Shown here: positions 1 to 7,473 of the stretch, piece after piece
Position numbering within the stretch: the stretch's first letter is position 1
How the letters are laid out: each line of letters starts with the position of its first letter
Assembly (NCBI GenBank): GCA_030528565.1
Contig: JAUMYP010000020.1
Location: 1-39,058 of the forward strand
DNA length: 39,058 bases
Reading direction: 5' to 3'
From: Pseudomonadota bacterium
GTDB lineage: Bacteria; Pseudomonadota; Gammaproteobacteria; Xanthomonadales; Xanthomonadaceae
The notes under the pieces: model-generated
What the model was told of the DNA's origin: nothing
Database searches by the model: none
The model's input: only the letters and a program-made list of their open reading frames with translations
Program-made: the position numbers and the translations under genes

Positions 1-2071
1 CCGAAGCCTGTACATAGTCACCATTCACGGTGAGCGTGCCAATCGAATTGCCCGGGGCGATGGTCCCGCCCTTGGCGATGTTCAGATTGCCGTGGATGGT
101 GGAGGTGCCACCGAGGAAGCCCTGGTCGGCAATGCTGAGACCGCCCTTGAACACGCCATTGCCGGCAAGCAGGCCGCCAGTGACATTGACGGCATTGTTG
201 AGGATGCCATTGACCAGCAGCTTGCCGCCGACGAGATTGACGTCGCTGCCGAAGGTGTTTTCTCCGGTCAGCTCCAGAGTGCCGCTGTTGACGGTCAGGC
301 CCGCAAAAGTGTTGTTGCCGGCGAGGCGCAGCCAGCCGCCAATGTCCTTGCCGTCAACGACGCTGCTGAAGCTGAAGGCGGCACCAGAGATATCATTGGT
401 CCACACATCCCAGACGCGGGCATCGTTCCACCAATGCGCACCGCCGGCCTTGGCGACCATGTTGACATCGGTATCGACGCGGAACATGCCATAGCCCTCG
501 ATGGCCTTCTTCAGGTCCACCATGCCCCAGCCATAGACATCATCGACGCCGGGCGCGCCGAGGTCAGTCGCGGTGGTCAGCAGCACATCGCGCACCTGGG
601 CATTGGTGAGGTACGGGTAACGTTCGAACAACAGCGCCAGCGCCCCGGTCACATGCGGTGTGGCCATGGAGGTGCCGCTGTAATCGTCGTAATCGAAGCT
701 GCTGTTTTCGCGCAACTTGTCAACACCCAGCAGGCGGAGATTACCGTTTCCGTCTTCTTCAATATCACCATCAATGCTTTCCCCTCCCATCACCGAAGAA
801 TTAATCAGGGTGCCGGGGGCAGCCACACACCAATTCATCGACAAGCCGCACTTCATCGAGCGGTTGCTGAGGATATAGGGATCCGCCGCACCTTCTGCTG
901 ACGGGCGGACATTGACCACACTCAACCAGTATTTTTCCAGCTCGGACATATGCCGTGGCAGGCTGGCATGCACACCGGCAATCGGACTGGCTGCCGGACT
1001 GGGGTTGGTGCCGCTGTTACCAGCAGCCCAAACTTGGATTAACCCCATGCCATTGCCATAAAGCTTCTCGCCCTGCAAGCTACCAGTGCGGACAGCCTCC
1101 CAACGCGCTTGCAGACTTTCGTGATTGAAGTACACATCCTGTTGCTCGGCAGTACCCGGCTCACGCGCAAAGCCCCAGCTATGATTGATGGCGCGCACCC
1201 CGGCAGCATTCATCTGCTGGTACATGTCCTCAAATGCGGTGGCATTGGCATAGGTGGAAACGCTCTGGCAATTCCTAAAGAAGGCACAAGCAATATCGAG
1301 CACCGTAATACTGTCCGCAAACAGGCGTGCCGAGCTGAAATCCGCGCCAAAGGCGACACCGTGCATGCCATTGCCATCACGATTGGCGGCCATGGTGCCG
1401 GCCACATGGGTACCATGCGAGCCCCAGGTCAACTGCAACTTGCCAGCAAGGTACTGGTATTCCGGCTTCAGGTAGCGAACCAAAGCAGGATGCCAATAAG
1501 TAGCATCTATCTGTGCTCGTCCACCATCAGTACCGAAACAAGCGGTTTTGCCACCAACAGTCTGATCAGCGCCACAACGGGTACCGTCTTCCAGCAGGTT
1601 GCCGATTTTCAAGCCCTGATGATCCTTGCCGGCAAACTCAGTATGCTCAAGGCCAACACCGGAATCGAGCAGACCAATGCGAATCCCCGAGCCGCTCAGG
1701 CCACGCGCATAGGCATGATGGGCATTCATTGCTTCCAGCCCCCAGTCCTGCATGAATTCTTCGGTTTTCCAGCTTTCGGCATCGCCCAGCTGGGCGGTTT
1801 CATTGTAGTTGGCAGTCACAGCCGTGCTGACCGAAACCACGCTGCCTGATGCCTGCTCTCCATGCAGTGCAGCCAGCTTCCTGGACAGTTGCTGATTGCG
1901 GCAGTTCTGGCGCTCGGCATCCGTACCAACCGCGCATTGCTCGCCCTCAAGAGCAAAGCCAAATTGCGGTGCTCCGGCCATTACGGCTGCCGGGAAAGTA
2001 GCGGCCAAAAGACTGCATGCAATCGCCTGGAAAAGCTTGGAGCGGGTGTTTCTAAGGTTTCTGCACTTCAT
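1..2071 (-). CDS. S8 subtilisin-like serine protease autotransporter (3' end beyond window)
   Basis: About 690 residues are visible, starting at the ATG at 2071, with an N-terminal export signal (charged start, hydrophobic stretch to about residue 32). A subtilisin domain follows. The catalytic Asp is D136 in LLDSG, the His is H219 in SHGTHVAG, and the Ser is S468 in SGTSMATPH. After about residue 540 the protein changes to Gly/Asn-rich beta-strand repeats (LTVNSGTLELTG, NTFGSDVNLVGGKL) of the autotransporter-associated (PATR) kind. A C-terminal beta-barrel is expected beyond the left edge but is not seen. Family knowledge points to a type V-secreted surface protease comparable to NalP-like enzymes. 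The gene is co-directional with the kinase gene, 90 bp behind its stop, so read-through or regulation by that system is possible. The substrate is unknown. Confidence 0.93.
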   Translation of the reverse strand, partial: MKCRNLRNTRSKLFQAIACSLLAATFPAAVMAGAPQFGFALEGEQCAVGTDAERQNCRNQQLSRKLAALHGEQASGSVVSVSTAVTANYNETAQLGDAESWKTEEFMQDWGLEAMNAHHAYARGLSGSGIRIGLLDSGVGLEHTEFAGKDHQGLKIGNLLEDGTRCGADQTVGGKTACFGTDGGRAQIDATYWHPALVRYLKPEYQYLAGKLQLTWGSHGTHVAGTMAANRDGNGMHGVAFGADFSSARLFADSITVLDIACAFFRNCQSVSTYANATAFEDMYQQMNAAGVRAINHSWGFAREPGTAEQQDVYFNHESLQARWEAVRTGSLQGEKLYGNGMGLIQVWAAGNSGTNPSPAASPIAGVHASLPRHMSELEKYWLSVVNVRPSAEGAADPYILSNRSMKCGLSMNWCVAAPGTLINSSVMGGESIDGDIEEDGNGNLRLLGVDKLRENSSFDYDDYSGTSMATPHVTGALALLFERYPYLTNAQVRDVLLTTATDLGAPGVDDVYGWGMVDLKKAIEGYGMFRVDTDVNMVAKAGGAHWWNDARVWDVWTNDISGAAFSFSSVVDGKDIGGWLRLAGNNTFAGLTVNSGTLELTGENTFGSDVNLVGGKLLVNGILNNAVNVTGGLLAGNGVFKGGLSIADQGFLGGTSTIHGNLNIAKGGTIAPGNSIGTLTVNGDYVQAS

Positions 2072-2161
2072 GTTTCAATATCCTGAATATGTGTGAGCAT
2101 AGAGACGTGAAATCACTACTTGCGTAATGACTCTGCAAGAATATAACTGTTTCACTACCAT

Positions 2162-3484
2162 TCAGGATAGTCTTTTCTTGAACTCGGCCCTATCCCGCCT
2201 GCCAGAGCGCAGCACTGCCGCAAGCCCTCCCAGCGGACTGCTTTCCAGAATGAGCTCCATCCCCAGTAATTGCGCAGCAGTGCGTGCAATGGCAAGTCCA
2301 AGACCGCTGCCCTGCCCGGCACTGCCGGGGATTCGGTAAAAGCGGTCAAACACCCTTTCCCGCTGGCTTTCGGGGATGCCAGGGCCGCTATCTTCCACGC
2401 GAATATCATCGGCAATGCTGACCTTCACCACGCCGCCTTCAGGGGTGTACTTGAGTGCGTTGTCTATCAAGTTACGCATCACTGCCGTAAATGCCGTAAC
2501 GCTGCCCTGCAACCAGCACTCCCGGCTGCAGAGGAATTGCAGCCGGATATTGCCGCTTGCAGCCAATACCGCTGACTCCTCAAGCAGCGGCTGCAAAACC
2601 TTGCCAGCCTCGAACTCGCCGGTTTCATGAGCGCCCGCCTCCTGCCGTGCCAGCAGCAACAGTTGTTCGACCAAGCGACTGGCGCGCCTGATACCCTGAC
2701 GCTGCATTTCCAGAGCCTGCTGCAACTGCACCGGATCAGCCGCCTGGCGAATAGCCTCGTTTTGCAACAACAATGCGGCCAACGGAGTACGCAGTTCATG
2801 CGCGGCATCGGATACAAATTGCCGTTGTTGCTCATACGCACGCTCCATACGCATCATCAATGCATTGGTTTCTTCCGCCAGCGGCACAATTTCAGAAGGC
2901 AGCCCCTGGCTATCCAGTGGCATCATCTCCCCCGGTTTACGCACTGCCAACTCACGCTGCAAGCGCGTCAACGGACGCAATGCCAGTGTGGTAATAAGTG
3001 CTGTAGTCAACACGATGATGAGTGTGGCCCAAAGCAACGGCCAGGCACTTTCCAAAGCAATTTCCTGTGCAACCTCTCGCCGCTCAGCAAGTGACTGTCC
3101 GACTTGCACCTGCATCCCGCCATGGATTTCGACGTAGATTCGCAGACGCTCTCCACCCAAGACCATCTCGGAAAAGCCTGTCTTTGCAAGGCGTGGCATC
3201 AAATTGCGCCGCTCCGAAGCGTATTCCAGGCCCTCCTCGCCCCAAATTTGCAGGTAAAGCTGCAAATCTTCGTCATCTTCACGAATACGCGGCAAGGCTT
3301 CCGCAAGAGCATCGCCACGGGCGAGTATCTGCGCCATTTGCATCATTTGGTAATCGAAGATGTCTTCAGACTCGTCAAGCAACACTTTGTAGCTCAATGC
3401 CGCCTGCCCTCCCAGAGCGACAAGCAGCAATGCAACAAGCCAGCGCAGCAGGCGCCCTCGCAGGGAATATGTTGCCGATTTCAT
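2162..3484 (-). CDS. Two-component sensor histidine kinase, QseC/PmrB type
   Basis: This 440-residue inner-membrane kinase has a first transmembrane segment at about 13-31, a periplasmic sensor region to about 148, a second transmembrane segment at about 149-168, and then a HAMP linker. The HisKA box has the phospho-acceptor H229 in AHELRTPLAALL. The ATPase domain carries the N box (RNLIDNALKYTPEGG), G1 (VEDSGPGIP), F (DRFYRI) and G2 (GSGLGLAIAR) motifs, so it looks fully functional. Its ATG overlaps the stop of the response regulator by 4 bases, which implies translational coupling. The N-terminal sensor region is not recognisable enough to name a signal; the QseC/PmrB assignment rests on architecture and the neighbouring PepSY gene. 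Confidence 0.95.
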   Translation of the reverse strand: MKSATYSLRGRLLRWLVALLLVALGGQAALSYKVLLDESEDIFDYQMMQMAQILARGDALAEALPRIREDDEDLQLYLQIWGEEGLEYASERRNLMPRLAKTGFSEMVLGGERLRIYVEIHGGMQVQVGQSLAERREVAQEIALESAWPLLWATLIIVLTTALITTLALRPLTRLQRELAVRKPGEMMPLDSQGLPSEIVPLAEETNALMMRMERAYEQQRQFVSDAAHELRTPLAALLLQNEAIRQAADPVQLQQALEMQRQGIRRASRLVEQLLLLARQEAGAHETGEFEAGKVLQPLLEESAVLAASGNIRLQFLCSRECWLQGSVTAFTAVMRNLIDNALKYTPEGGVVKVSIADDIRVEDSGPGIPESQRERVFDRFYRIPGSAGQGSGLGLAIARTAAQLLGMELILESSPLGGLAAVLRSGRRDRAEFKKRLS

Positions 3485-4155
3485 GACTCGCCTGCCTCCT
3501 GCAACGGCACGCGATACCCCAGGCCACGCACATTCTGGATGATGCTGCTGCCCAATTTGCGACGAATGCCGTGGATATACACTTCCACTGCATTACTGTT
3601 GATTTCATCACGCCAGCCGTAAAGCTTTTCTTCCAGTTGCGCCCGACTCAACACTTGCCCCGGACGTTGCAGCAGTGGTTCCAGCACCGCCCATTCACGT
3701 GCGGAAAGCTGCACATCCACTCCGGCAAGCCGGGCTTTACGGGCCATGCTGTCCAGCCAAACATCTTTGTATCGATAGCCCGCTTCAAGATGTGTTTTTG
3801 TGCGTCGCCTGAGCGCACGCAGACGCGCCAACAACTCATCGAAGTCGAATGGCTTAAGCACATAGTCATCCGCACCGGCATCCAGTCCGGCAATGCGGTC
3901 AGATACGGCATCTCGCGCCGTCGCCACAATCACCGGTGTGGCATTGCCCTTTGCGCGCAGCCGACGCAGTACCTCCAGCCCATCCATGCGCGGCAACCCC
4001 AGATCAAGCAGCACCAGGTCGTAAGCCGTGGTGCAAAGCGCGGTATCGGCCTCAATACCATCTTTTGCCCAGTCCACCACGTAATGCGCACGGCCAAGCA
4101 ATTGCGCAAGCACCTGGCCAATCATCATGTCATCTTCTACCAACAGCAACCGCAT
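3481..4155 (-). CDS. OmpR/PhoB-family response regulator, QseB/PmrA type
   Basis: The protein has 224 residues. The receiver domain contains the acidic pocket (VEDD at 6-9), the phosphorylated D51 in LLDLGLPRMDG, the switch Thr in VIVATARD and the Lys in YVLKPFDF. The C-terminal winged-helix domain ends in the usual VRGLGYRV motif. It is encoded between the PepSY gene and the kinase and is the kinase's cognate partner by 4-base overlap. It would bind DNA as a dimer at direct repeats, and a matching repeat lies upstream of the PepSY gene (4602-4618), which suggests autoregulation. Confidence 0.96.
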   Translation of the reverse strand: MRLLLVEDDMMIGQVLAQLLGRAHYVVDWAKDGIEADTALCTTAYDLVLLDLGLPRMDGLEVLRRLRAKGNATPVIVATARDAVSDRIAGLDAGADDYVLKPFDFDELLARLRALRRRTKTHLEAGYRYKDVWLDSMARKARLAGVDVQLSAREWAVLEPLLQRPGQVLSRAQLEEKLYGWRDEINSNAVEVYIHGIRRKLGSSIIQNVRGLGYRVPLQEAGES

Positions 4156-4171
4156 ATTTCCCCCATATGAA

Positions 4172-4199
4172 GAAAAGCGGCCATAAATGACCGCTTTTC
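4172..4199 (-). terminator. Hairpin between the PepSY gene and the response regulator
   Basis: Perfect 9-bp arms (gaaaagcgg / ccgcttttc) enclose a 10-base loop, and the downstream side on the minus strand reads CTTTTCTTC. It sits between the PepSY stop and the regulator start, so it could partly terminate transcription and set PepSY expression above the two-component genes. No promoter is evident between the hairpin and the regulator ATG. Confidence 0.6.
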
Positions 4200-4212
4200 A
4201 AAACCCAGGGAC

Positions 4213-4536
4213 TCAATCGTCCCGATCAATCCGGCTCGAAATCACCCGGCCATTGCTACCATCGATTTCCACTTCATAAACCGTATTATCCCTTGCCACC
4301 ACCTTGACGTCGAAAACCGCACGCCCCAGCTCTACATCCAGCTCGGCAGAAGCTGCCCGTCCACCATTGATATGGGCTTCGGCAATTTCAATGGCGCGAA
4401 CCAGGCTGATTTTGGCGCGGGCAAGCTCGGCTACGGCTTCATGCTGTATCACTTGCGGGGCAGCGACTGCGACTCCGCCTGCGGCCAGTGCCAGGCCAAG
4501 CACCCATGCGGAAATGATTTTCTTACTGTGTTTCAT
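4213..4536 (-). CDS. Small secreted PepSY-domain protein
   Basis: This 107-residue protein has a clear Sec signal peptide (KHSKK, then a hydrophobic stretch, then AxA near residues 24-26). It is followed by one PepSY domain, with ISLVRAIEIAEAHINGG and the closing strand YEVEIDGSNGRVISSRIDRDD. PepSY proteins in the periplasm are often encoded next to QseBC/PmrAB-type systems and are thought to modulate peptidases or the sensor. Here it is the first gene of the PepSY-regulator-kinase unit. A good ribosome site (AGGAG) precedes the ATG. The exact role is not known. Confidence 0.9.
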   Translation of the reverse strand: MKHSKKIISAWVLGLALAAGGVAVAAPQVIQHEAVAELARAKISLVRAIEIAEAHINGGRAASAELDVELGRAVFDVKVVARDNTVYEVEIDGSNGRVISSRIDRDD

Positions 4537-4601
4537 GTTTTGCTCCTGTCGGAAGTGAAGTTAAGTTTCTGTCCGGAACAGTTGCAGTTTGGTCGCGGAA
4601 A

Positions 4602-4618
4602 CTTAGGCCAAACTTAAA
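4602..4618 (-). promoter_or_regulatory. PmrA/QseB-like direct-repeat operator
   Basis: Read on the minus strand this is TTTAAG-N5-CCTAAG, close to the known PmrA/QseB consensus of two YTTAAG half-sites separated by 5 bases (one mismatch in the second half). It is 66 bases before the PepSY ATG. A third half-site-like CTTAAC lies nearer the gene (about 4558-4566). The likely ligand is the regulator encoded at 3481-4155. Confidence 0.55.
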
Positions 4619-4662
4619 TCTTCAAGAAAACATTATCCTGTTCATCTTTCGTTCCAAAAACA

Positions 4663-4688
4663 AACCCCGTGTCAATTGACACGGGGTT
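4663..4688 (-). terminator. Rho-independent terminator of the entericidin gene
   Basis: A perfect 26-base palindrome (aaccccgtgtcaa and its complement) is followed on the minus strand by TTTGTTTTTGG. It lies 18 bases beyond the lipoprotein stop and insulates the PepSY operon promoter from upstream transcription. Confidence 0.8.
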
Positions 4689-4706
4689 GTTCAGGCTACC
4701 GGGCTT

Positions 4707-4856
4707 TCAACAGCGGCCATCTCTGCAGTCTTCGGCTTTTTGTTCGACCTTTTGGCCTGCTTTCTGGATGTCCTTGCCGGCACCGGCCATGGTATTGCAG
4801 CCGGCAAGCCCCATGGCAAACAACGTCAGCAATGCAATGCTCATCAAACGCTTCAT
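4707..4856 (-). CDS. Entericidin A/B-like small lipoprotein
   Basis: A 49-residue product begins MKRLMSIALLTLFAMGLAGC, with a lipobox LAGC and the acylated Cys at residue 20. The short mature part, NTMAGAGKDIQKAGQKVEQK followed by AEDCRDGRC, is typical of the entericidin family, small envelope lipoproteins known from a toxin/antidote pair in enterobacteria and common in Xanthomonadales without proven toxicity. The ATG has AAGGAG 8 bases upstream. A pair of Cys residues near the C-terminus could form a disulfide. Only one member is seen, so no antidote/toxin pair can be claimed. Confidence 0.88.
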   Translation of the reverse strand: MKRLMSIALLTLFAMGLAGCNTMAGAGKDIQKAGQKVEQKAEDCRDGRC

Positions 4857-4946
4857 GAAACTTCTCCTTGAGATTGGGGATTGGGGCTGTCTATGCAGCC
4901 CGTGTCCCCATCAAAACGTGAAGCGCGTGAATTTTCCGTATATCTC

Positions 4947-4965
4947 AAGCATTGCCGCAATGCTT
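4947..4965 (-). terminator. Stem-loop downstream of the arginase gene
   Basis: Perfect 8-bp arms (aagcattg / caatgctt) enclose a 3-base loop 15 bases after the arginase stop. No long T tract follows, so termination strength is uncertain. Confidence 0.5.
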
Positions 4966-4980
4966 CATTCAGCAAACCCG

Positions 4981-5904
4981 TCAGTCACGCATCAGGGTGG
5001 ATTTGCCAAACAGGCTTTCCACCAGCTCCACGGCAAGCTTTGCCGTGGCATTGCGCTTGTCCAGTGCCGGGTTCACTTCCACCAAATCCAGCGAAGCCAG
5101 ACAGCCGGTGTCGGCAATCATTTCCATCATCAACTGTGCCTCACGGTAATTGACACCGCCCGGCACACGGGTGCCGGTACCCGGTGCGATGGACGGGTCG
5201 AGCATGTCCACATCGAAGCTCACATGCAAATGGGTGTTTTCATCCATGCCTTCCAAGGCTTCTTCCATCACCCGGCGCATGCCGATTTCATCGATATAGC
5301 GCATGTCATAAATATCCAGCGCATGTTCCTTGACCAGGCTCTTTTCCTCCCTGTCCACCGAGCGGATACCGATTTGACGTACTTCGTCGGGACGGATGGC
5401 AGGCCCTGGTGCCCCCAGATTGACCAGTACATCAGGACCAAGACCGCAAAGACAAGCCACCGGCATGCCGTGGATATTGCCCGATGGCGTGACCTCGCTG
5501 GTATTGAAATCCGCATGCGCATCCAGCCACAGTACCCGCAGCTTTTTCCCTGCCTTGCGCACATGTGCGGCCACGGCAGCAATCGAGCCCATTGCCAGAC
5601 AGTGATCTCCGCCCAGCATGATTGGCATCCGGCCTGCAGCCAGCTCCTGCGAACTCATGTCGAACACAGCCTGATTCCAGGCAATGACCTCCTGCAGATG
5701 CCGATAACCCTCTACCGGCGCCGCCTCCGGATTGCGCGGCCCTGTCACATCGCCCATATCCCGTACATCCACACCACGACGTGCAATTGCATCGACCAAT
5801 TTGGCAACTCGCAATGCCTCAGGTCCCATCGAAGCACCGCGATGCGCAGCGCCCACATCCGTGGGGGCACCAAAAATGGAAACAGGAAGGAAGTTTCGTT
5901 TCAT
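4981..5904 (-). CDS. rocF: Arginase
   Basis: This 307-residue enzyme hydrolyses L-arginine to ornithine and urea in the cytoplasm. All binuclear manganese ligands are visible: H101 in GGDHCLAMG, D128/H130/D132 in DAHADFN, and D231/D233 in SFDVDMLDP. The substrate loop NTSEVTPSGNIHG, typical of true arginases, favours this over agmatinase. The length matches the family. It is a single gene flanked by hairpins on both sides, and no arginine-pathway partner is adjacent. Confidence 0.95.
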   Translation of the reverse strand: MKRNFLPVSIFGAPTDVGAAHRGASMGPEALRVAKLVDAIARRGVDVRDMGDVTGPRNPEAAPVEGYRHLQEVIAWNQAVFDMSSQELAAGRMPIMLGGDHCLAMGSIAAVAAHVRKAGKKLRVLWLDAHADFNTSEVTPSGNIHGMPVACLCGLGPDVLVNLGAPGPAIRPDEVRQIGIRSVDREEKSLVKEHALDIYDMRYIDEIGMRRVMEEALEGMDENTHLHVSFDVDMLDPSIAPGTGTRVPGGVNYREAQLMMEMIADTGCLASLDLVEVNPALDKRNATAKLAVELVESLFGKSTLMRD

Positions 5905-6208
5905 AAGTTGCTCTTTTCAGGAAATAAAGCCGATTGCAGCGCGACGCACATCTTAACCGCTACACTTCAAAAAGCCTGCTGACTGTATAGCTGCGACTGT
6001 CGGCCAATGGATACAGTTTGTTCGGTTTGCTGCTTGCCATACATCGGTATGAATACACAGGCATTGGAAACCGACACCGTCCTGCAATTTGGCGACCACA
6101 GACAGAAGATTTGAAAGGGCCCCCGGCATCGCGGGGGCATCTGTATTACGCTGAGTCAGGGGCAAAACGCAGCGTAGCGGGGTCTGCGCTGCTGCCCTCA
6201 AGCCTGAA
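5905..6208. other. Intergenic region between arginase and cyclophilin genes
   Basis: About 300 bases without a convincing gene. It holds the arginase upstream region (AAGAG 6 bases before its ATG) and, at 6119-6138, the terminator of the cyclophilin gene. The middle (about 6000-6100) shows faint similarity to part of 23510-23640 (both contain a GCAAACCGAA stretch on the minus strand), too weak to call a repeat. Confidence 0.5.
6119..6138 (-). terminator. ppiB: Terminator of the cyclophilin gene
   Basis: Stem GCCCCCG / CGGGGGC with a 6-base loop, followed on the minus strand by CCTTTCAAATCTTC. It lies 70 bases after the stop codon. Confidence 0.7.
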
Positions 6209-6703
6209 TCAGGCGGCGAGGATTTTGTTCCATTCGGCCACGCGCTCGGCGCGGGCCGCCAGTGCCGCCTCGGCATCGCCTTCAATGCGGATGGACTTGA
6301 TGCCATCGCCTTGCTGGATGCTGTCCACCACTTCCAGGCCTTCCAGAACCTTGCCAAACACGGTGTGCTTGCCATCCAGCCAGTCGGTCTTGATATGGGT
6401 AATGAAGAACTGGCTGCCATTGGTGTTGGGGCCGGCGTTCGCCATCGAAATCACGCCGCGCTCATGACGCACGCCGTTATTGGTTTCGTCCTCGAAGCGG
6501 TAGCCGGGGCCACCAGTGCCGCGTCCGTCCGGGCAACCGCCCTGAATCATGAAGTCGGCAATGACGCGGTGGAAGTTGAGGCCGTTATAGAAGCCGCGCT
6601 GGGCGAGGTTGACGAAGTTGGCCACGGTCAGCGGCGCCTTGTCGGCAAACAGCTCCAGTTTGATGGTGCCGCGGTCGGTATCAATGATTGCAGTCAGGGA
6701 CAT
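6209..6703 (-). CDS. ppiB: Peptidyl-prolyl cis-trans isomerase, cyclophilin type
   Basis: This 164-residue cyclophilin, without a signal peptide, acts in the cytoplasm on prolyl bonds of folding proteins. The active-site Arg lies in [13 protein letters not shown], followed by [15 protein letters not shown] and the [12 protein letters not shown] signature. The length is typical of bacterial PpiB. AAGGA precedes the ATG. Two strong hairpins separate it from the upstream macro-domain gene, so it is probably transcribed on its own. Confidence 0.96.
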   Translation of the reverse strand: MSLTAIIDTDRGTIKLELFADKAPLTVANFVNLAQRGFYNGLNFHRVIADFMIQGGCPDGRGTGGPGYRFEDETNNGVRHERGVISMANAGPNTNGSQFFITHIKTDWLDGKHTVFGKVLEGLEVVDSIQQGDGIKSIRIEGDAEAALAARAERVAEWNKILAA

Positions 6704-6729
6704 GCTTTTTCCTTAGGGTGATGAAAGAG

Positions 6730-6810
6730 CACGCCCGCCTTGCATGGATTGCCACAAGGCGGGCGTGTCTTTCAGGATGGGGACGGCCTTGCAACGATTC
6801 AAGGCCGTCC
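6730..6810 (-). terminator. Tandem strong hairpins between macro-domain gene and ppiB
   Basis: Two independent hairpins. 6781-6810 has 11-bp perfect arms (ggacggccttg / caaggccgtcc). 6730-6767 has 13-bp perfect arms (cacgcccgccttg / caaggcgggcgtg) with TCTTTC on the plus side and GCTCTTTC on the minus side. The second is a credible terminator in either direction. The two share the element GCCTTG/CAAGGC. Confidence 0.65.
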
Positions 6811-6823
6811 TTCCCCCTCCCCA

Positions 6824-7315
6824 TCAGAGTTTTTCTGCAGCCGCCTCACCTTTCTGGAAGGTGGTGTAGACGATGACCGGGATGGACAAATCACCCAGAT
6901 ATTCGTGTACCAGCGGCTCAACATCAGCCCAGTCAAGGCCACCGACTCCCGTGGCGAGCTTGGGCAGGGCAAGGCTGGTCAGTTTTTCGTCCTCGACAAA
7001 TTTGCGCAGTGCCTTGAGCGTATGGCGCACCTGCGAGAGCGTGGCCTTGCCGGGCTTGCCGCCGCTATGGCCTTCGGCGCCCTCCTGGGTGAACAGGTTG
7101 ACCACGCGCTGGCCGTCTGCGCCCATCCATGCCCATAGTTCGCCGGGCTTGGGGCTTTGCGTATGGCAGTAATGGCGGAAGTCCTTGTACAGCGAGGGTG
7201 CGTGCTCGCGCAGTGCCAGCGCCAGCCCCTGATGGAAATCATCATTGGGGGCAATGCCGTGGGCAATGGCATGGGCGCGGCTCAAGAGGATATCGCCGGA
7301 AACGTTCTGAATCAT
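6824..7315 (-). CDS. Macro-domain protein (ADP-ribose-binding)
   Basis: 163 residues make up a single macro domain. MIQNVSGDILLSRAHAIAHG gives the adenine/ribose strand and the conserved VxGDI motif. The segment GLALALREHAP, the loop VNLFTQEGAEGH and PKLATGVGGLDW complete the ADP-ribose pocket. Such domains bind or remove ADP-ribose from small molecules, protein or nucleic acid. A DarG-like DNA ADP-ribose glycohydrolase activity is conceivable, but no DarT toxin gene is adjacent, so a stand-alone deacylase or hydrolase role is more likely. AAGGAG lies ahead of the ATG. It is divergent from typA. Confidence 0.88.
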   Translation of the reverse strand: MIQNVSGDILLSRAHAIAHGIAPNDDFHQGLALALREHAPSLYKDFRHYCHTQSPKPGELWAWMGADGQRVVNLFTQEGAEGHSGGKPGKATLSQVRHTLKALRKFVEDEKLTSLALPKLATGVGGLDWADVEPLVHEYLGDLSIPVIVYTTFQKGEAAAEKL

Positions 7316-7419
7316 GGGTTCTCCTTCAGGTTAAACCAGATATCTGGCGCAGGGTCATTGTGCGCCTTGTTGCGCCGCCGCATCTTGAGCCTGCGCATAC
7401 TGCGCAAAACACAGTCGCG

Positions 7420-7473
7420 TATAATTGGTGCCCATCTTTTTATTTCAGATGGCCGCTTGTGCGGCCTTTTTGT
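7420..7473 (+). promoter_or_regulatory. typA promoter and structured leader
   Basis: A perfect -10 (TATAAT, 7420-7425) has no good -35. The predicted leader of about 42 bases folds into two hairpins, CATCT/AGATG and GGCCGC-TTGT-GCGGCC. The second is followed directly by TTTTTGT and then the typA ATG. It therefore resembles an intrinsic terminator abutting the start codon, and no Shine-Dalgarno sequence is visible. Confidence 0.6.

Noticed and set aside
5985-6110. Repeat shared with 23510-23640
   Set aside because: Only short blocks such as GCAAACCGAA agree, which could be chance.
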